From: Ruminococcus albus AD2013
GTDB taxonomy: Bacteria > Bacillota > Clostridia > Oscillospirales > Ruminococcaceae
Assembly (NCBI RefSeq): GCF_000526775.1
Contig: NZ_JAGS01000001.1
Coordinates: forward strand, 2,976,001-3,040,000
Length of the DNA: 64,000 bases
Direction of reading: 5' to 3'
The notes below the pieces were generated by a model. It worked only from the letters and a program-made list of their open reading frames with translations. It ran no database searches and was not told where the DNA came from. Made by a program: the position numbers and the translations under genes. Shown here piece by piece: positions 60,332 through 64,000 of this stretch. Position 1 is the stretch's first letter. Every line of letters starts with the position of its first letter.

Positions 60332-61366
60332 ATGTTGGAGAATTATAGTTCAAATGCCACCACTGCGAAGATAAGAGCGAAGTACGCTCAGCTTTTCACG
60401 CAGGAGGATTATCGGGAACTGGCGGCGCTGAGGACTGTGCCCGAAGCGGCGGAATACATCTCACGGTCGGCACGTTTCAGGGAAGCTTTCGCGGAAGTTG
60501 ATCCCAACACCATACACCGTGGTTTTCTTGAAGAACTGCTGTACAGGGAGAACTTTGAGACATATATAAGACTGTGCAAATTTCAGGGGCTTGATAAACA
60601 GCCGTTTTTCGGATTTCTGATAAGGCGCAGCGAGATAGACTGCATACTTTCTATCATAAATCGAATAAACTCGTCACTTGACAGGACATATCTTTCCGAC
60701 CTGCCTGGATATCTTATAAAGTATCTGACGATACCCGTTATGGAGCTCAGCCTTTCACAGACCTATGAAGATCTGGTGGCGGGACTGAAGGGTACACGCT
60801 ATGGCAAGGTACTGAAAAAGATACCTGTCCGCGAGGATGGCAGAGCCGATTATACCGAGTGTGAGCTCAGGCTGAGGACAGCCTATTACGAAGAACTACT
60901 CGAACAGGCTGAAAAGGAGTTTTCGGGCAGTGTTTCTGAGGAGCTGAAAACAATCATACTCCGTGAGATCGACTGCCGAAATATAATAAATGCCTACCGT
61001 ATGAAATCCTACTTCGGGTATTCACCCGAGGAGATAAAGAGGAGATCGCTGAAATATTACGGCATAGGCAAAAAGAATATGGAAAGGCTGTATGAAGCAG
61101 CCGACAGTGAGACCATGATGGACATGGTAAATCATACTATTTATGGGAAAAACTCCCCCGATACAGATAATATCGAGGTGGAGATAAACAGCGTGAAGAT
61201 AAGAAGGCTGAGGCATTACCTTACGGGCAGCACAAATGCTCCCGTGGCGTTGTATGCTTTCATTATCCTCTGCGATATAGAAGTTTCCAATCTGGTGCAT
61301 ATCATCGAGGGCATCAGATACGGCGTTGAGGCTGCCGCTATTGAAGCACAGCTGATAACGCTTTGA
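60332..61366 (+). CDS. V-type ATPase subunit C
   Basis: About 344 residues, matching the V/A-ATPase C (AC39/d-like) subunit that links the central stalk to the membrane ring. Typical parts are NATTAKIRAKYAQLFTQEDY near the start and LREIDCRNIINAYRMKSYFG in the middle. AAAGGAGGTG sets the ATG at 60332; a GTG at 60323 lies inside that site. Confidence 0.88.
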   Translation: MLENYSSNATTAKIRAKYAQLFTQEDYRELAALRTVPEAAEYISRSARFREAFAEVDPNTIHRGFLEELLYRENFETYIRLCKFQGLDKQPFFGFLIRRSEIDCILSIINRINSSLDRTYLSDLPGYLIKYLTIPVMELSLSQTYEDLVAGLKGTRYGKVLKKIPVREDGRADYTECELRLRTAYYEELLEQAEKEFSGSVSEELKTIILREIDCRNIINAYRMKSYFGYSPEEIKRRSLKYYGIGKKNMERLYEAADSETMMDMVNHTIYGKNSPDTDNIEVEINSVKIRRLRHYLTGSTNAPVALYAFIILCDIEVSNLVHIIEGIRYGVEAAAIEAQLITL

Positions 61367-61401
61367 TATCTTCCCGATGAAAGGAGTGCGAACACCTAAA
61401 T

Positions 61402-63351
61402 ATGGCGATTGAAAAAATGGCGCTTGTCAATATCATCGGCAGATTTGAGGATCTGGATGAGACCCTCATACGCTGCTGCGACAGCGGGTGCTTCCATATC
61501 GAGCCGGCTTTCAAGAATGAAGCTAATTCGACTGTAAAGCTGCTCAATGAGAAGAACCCCTTCGGTGTGCCGCTTAAAGAATTTGCGTCCCTTGCCACTG
61601 AGATGGGCATTGAGCTGAAAGAGACAAAGGGGACAAGGTTCAATGGGTGGACAGCGGAACAGTTCAATGAACTTTCCGAGAATATCGACAGCGAGATAGA
61701 GGAAAAGAACGGCGAGAAACAAAAGCTCGCAACAGAGGTATCAGAGCTGGAGGGCGCTGTGCTGCAGGTAGACCATCTGCGGGGCATGAACAGCGATTTC
61801 AGCAAGATATTTGCCTGCAAGCATACTGCCTGTCGCATCGGACGTATGCCTGCGGATAATCTGGCAAAGCTTCAGTACTACGATCAGACATTCTTCTTTG
61901 TGCCTTTCGAGACTACAAAGGATTTCTGCTGGGGTATGTACTTCTGTGCAAATGGCGACAAGGAACTGGTGGACAGTATATTCCGTTCAATGTTCTTTGA
62001 AAGGATACATCTTCCCGACTATGTATCGGGCAATACAGATGAAGCCATTGCAAAGCTGAATGACCAGATAAAGAACAAAAAGGCGGAGATAGAGGCTCTT
62101 GATAAAGAGATAGCCGTACTCGCCGAAAAGCATGACCAGACAATACTGGAAGCTTATACCGCGCTGAAAAAGCGCTACGATATCTTTGAACTGCGCCGCA
62201 AAGTCGGGGCTGTCAAGGAAAAGTTCTATATCAAGGGATTTGTTCCCAAAAAGCAGGCGGATAAATTCTCCGAAAGCTTCGATGATATGGAAGAAGTGGA
62301 AGTCGTGCTTCTGCCGCCTGATGCGGATGCATACTGCACTCCGCCTACGGTGCTGAAAAACGGCTGGTTCACAAGACCGTATTCAATGCTTGTTGAGATG
62401 TACGGTCTGCCAAAGTACAACGGGTTCAATCCCACGGCATTCGTGGCTATAACATATACTCTGCTGTTCGGTATAATGTTCGGCGACCTGGGACAGGGAT
62501 TCCTGCTGTTTCTCGGCGGACTGATACTTGGCAGAAAGAGCAAGCAGGCAGGCGGTATCGTTGCAAGATGCGGTTTTTCCAGTATGATCTTCGGTACACT
62601 GTACGGTTCGGTATTCGGATTTGAAGAACTTCTCGACCCGATATACGAAAGCATCGGGATAGACTTCCTGCCGCTGAAAGCTTTTGAACAGTCATCGTTC
62701 ATACTGCTTACCGCGGTGGGCATAGGTATATTCCTGATAGCGGTATCCATGCTGCTGAACATCTACATAGGTTTCAGAGAAAAGAACTACGAAAAGGCAG
62801 TATTCGGCTGCAACGGCATCGCGGGACTTATTTTCTACGGTTCGCTGGTAACTTTCGTAGTAAGCAAGTTCATACTGAAGATAGAACTTGCAAGCAGTGC
62901 AGTGTTCGCGCTGCTGCTGGTGATACCCGGTATATGTATATTCTGCCGAGTACCTTTTGCGATAGCCGCAAAGTACAAGAAATGGAAGCTTTCCGAGGAT
63001 GAAGAGGATATGACAGTCGGCGGATTCATCGTCGAGAACTTCTTTGAGATGTTTGAATTCCTGCTGAGTTATGTTTCAAACACCATGTCATTCCTGAGAG
63101 TCGGCGGATTTGTACTTTCCCACGCTGGTATGATGCTGGTCGTAATGACACTTCTGAATATGTCAGCAACGGCTGCCAAGCCCTTCACACTTGTGATAGG
63201 CAACCTGTTCGTTATGGCTATGGAAGGTATGATAGTTGCTATACAGATCATACGTCTGGAATTCTACGAGATATTCTCGCGTTTCTATGAGAGCGACGGC
63301 AAGGAGTTTGAGCCTATGAGCGTAAGCTTCGATACCGAAGTAAATATATGA
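61402..63351 (+). CDS. V-type ATPase subunit I (a-subunit)
   Basis: A 649-residue membrane subunit that forms the ion half-channels. The first 330 residues are a soluble domain with coiled coils. The rest has about seven membrane helices, including FGIMFGDLGQGFLLFLGGLI and VSNTMSFLRVGGFVLSHAGM, the latter carrying the conserved Arg in the membrane. The Shine-Dalgarno AAAGGAG is 15 bases from the ATG, longer than usual, but no other start is in frame. Confidence 0.93.
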   Translation: MAIEKMALVNIIGRFEDLDETLIRCCDSGCFHIEPAFKNEANSTVKLLNEKNPFGVPLKEFASLATEMGIELKETKGTRFNGWTAEQFNELSENIDSEIEEKNGEKQKLATEVSELEGAVLQVDHLRGMNSDFSKIFACKHTACRIGRMPADNLAKLQYYDQTFFFVPFETTKDFCWGMYFCANGDKELVDSIFRSMFFERIHLPDYVSGNTDEAIAKLNDQIKNKKAEIEALDKEIAVLAEKHDQTILEAYTALKKRYDIFELRRKVGAVKEKFYIKGFVPKKQADKFSESFDDMEEVEVVLLPPDADAYCTPPTVLKNGWFTRPYSMLVEMYGLPKYNGFNPTAFVAITYTLLFGIMFGDLGQGFLLFLGGLILGRKSKQAGGIVARCGFSSMIFGTLYGSVFGFEELLDPIYESIGIDFLPLKAFEQSSFILLTAVGIGIFLIAVSMLLNIYIGFREKNYEKAVFGCNGIAGLIFYGSLVTFVVSKFILKIELASSAVFALLLVIPGICIFCRVPFAIAAKYKKWKLSEDEEDMTVGGFIVENFFEMFEFLLSYVSNTMSFLRVGGFVLSHAGMMLVVMTLLNMSATAAKPFTLVIGNLFVMAMEGMIVAIQIIRLEFYEIFSRFYESDGKEFEPMSVSFDTEVNI

Positions 63352-63375
63352 TAATTAATTTTGGAGGTTTTAGAT

Positions 63376-63822
63376 ATGCTTAAAATCATGTTGCTGCCGC
63401 TGGCAGCTGTCGTACTGCTGACAGTACCCTTTATGTTTATGGCTAAGAAGATAAAGACAGGTGAGAAGTCTGCAAAGGCTGCTTTCATCGGAAATCTGTG
63501 TACATTTGCAGGCATAATGCTGGTGGGTATGATAGTACCTTTCACCGACCTTATAGCTTTTGCGGCTGAAGAAGGCTCTACCGTTAAGGAAGCTATCACA
63601 ACAGGTGCAGGTATCGGTTATCTGGCGGCAGGTCTTTCTGTTGGTCTTGCTTGTATCGGTTCGGGTATTGCCGTTGGTTCGGGTGCGCCCGCAGCTATCG
63701 GTGCTACATCCGAAGACCCCAAGAACTTCGTTAAGGCACTGATCTTCGTCGTACTGGGTGAAGGTATCGCTCTGTACGGTCTGCTGATCTCCATGCTGAT
63801 AATCTCGGGCATCGGCGGCTAA
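63376..63822 (+). CDS. V-type ATPase subunit K (rotor ring proteolipid)
   Basis: About 148 residues with four membrane helices. The second hairpin has GIGYLAAGLSVGLACIGSGI and VVLGEGIALYGLLISMLIIS with the ion-binding Glu. The first hairpin lacks such a Glu and is weakly conserved (MLLPLAAVVLLTVPFMFMAK). GGAGG 8 bases upstream selects the ATG at 63376 over a frame beginning at 63361. Confidence 0.93.
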   Translation: MLKIMLLPLAAVVLLTVPFMFMAKKIKTGEKSAKAAFIGNLCTFAGIMLVGMIVPFTDLIAFAAEEGSTVKEAITTGAGIGYLAAGLSVGLACIGSGIAVGSGAPAAIGATSEDPKNFVKALIFVVLGEGIALYGLLISMLIISGIGG

Positions 63823-63826
63823 TACT

Positions 63827-64000
63827 ATGAAATTCTATTTGCTCAGCGATAATATAGATACCCAGATGGGTATGAGGCTGGCAGGTATCGAGGGCAAGGT
63901 CGTACACGGTGAAAAAGAGGTAGCGCAGGCGCTGGATGAAGCGATGGAAATGAAGGACGTTGGAATAGTCCTGATGACAGAAAAGGCGCTGAAAGAGTGT
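63827..64000 (+). CDS. V-type ATPase subunit F, N-terminal part
   Basis: The first 58 codons, running off the right edge. The protein starts MKFYLLSDNIDTQMGMRLAG and continues with VGIVLMTEKALKE, the usual pattern of the small central-stalk subunit F. It lies 4 bases after the K stop. Subunits E, A, B and D are expected beyond the window. Confidence 0.85.
   Translation, partial: MKFYLLSDNIDTQMGMRLAGIEGKVVHGEKEVAQALDEAMEMKDVGIVLMTEKALKEC

Overview
This 64 kb window looks like chromosomal DNA of a Gram-positive, anaerobic, plant-fibre-degrading Ruminococcus, closest in style to Ruminococcus albus. The evidence is a leucine-rich-repeat protein ending in a type I dockerin (cellulosome docking module) at 37.4-38.7 kb, a bifunctional AdhE, a CIRCE-controlled groESL operon, class B sortases, and moderate GC. 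Promoters are close to the sigma-A consensus, usually with a 17-bp spacer and often an extended TGG before the -10. The species call is inference. I see no rRNA, tRNA, CRISPR array, prophage or insertion-sequence transposase.

Layout. 0-4.1 kb (minus strand): the start of secA, an HtrA-like membrane protease, and a histidine kinase/response regulator pair. 4.4-6.6 kb: groES-groEL. 6.7-9.7 kb: cdd, then a NifZ-type cysteine desulfurase paired with thiI (tRNA 4-thiouridine). 10.1-15.9 kb: a cell-envelope block with a CinA-type amidohydrolase, two tandem class B sortases, an SH3/SleB-like wall hydrolase and a SpoIID-like protein, followed by maf. 17.2-20.2 kb: SGNH hydrolase, DUF4358 lipoprotein and MBOAT acyltransferase, probably for surface polymer O-acylation. 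20.2-23.3 kb: three small overlapping genes and proS. 23.4-27.5 kb (minus): glycolytic genes tpiA, gpmA and gpmI, so both unrelated kinds of phosphoglycerate mutase are present. 28-30 kb: small unknown and DUF3592-like membrane genes.

30.0-36.8 kb (minus) is the most unusual region. A promoter before pdxK appears to drive pdxK, trmL, then eight tandem paralogous genes, each for two membrane helices plus a PH-like soluble domain with a C-terminal FSRLKxYIEERI motif, and finally degV. Three members carry the same roughly 55-bp leader with a CATGGTG/CACCATG hairpin next to the ribosome binding site. The leader sequence includes a copy of the 3' end of trmL, which suggests how the array grew by duplication.

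36.8-38.7 kb: a decayed dockerin gene and an intact LRR-dockerin gene. 39.0-52.5 kb (plus): two MacB/LolD-type ATPases (one with an AbrB-like tail) and an eight-gene sugar-uptake-like cluster with a very large solute-binding protein, two permease pairs, an NHL/TPR protein, a YIP1 protein and a DUF5696 protein, but no sugar-type ATPase. 52.6-57.1 kb: a frameshifted CapA-family lipoprotein gene and adhE, each next to a near-identical terminator hairpin. 57.1-59.7 kb (minus): a TrmN6-like methyltransferase, hom and an ACT-domain gene. 60.0 kb to the end: a V-type ATPase operon (G/H, C, I, K, F so far).

Many starts were moved from the longest open frame to the codon with a proper Shine-Dalgarno; these choices are stated in each entry.
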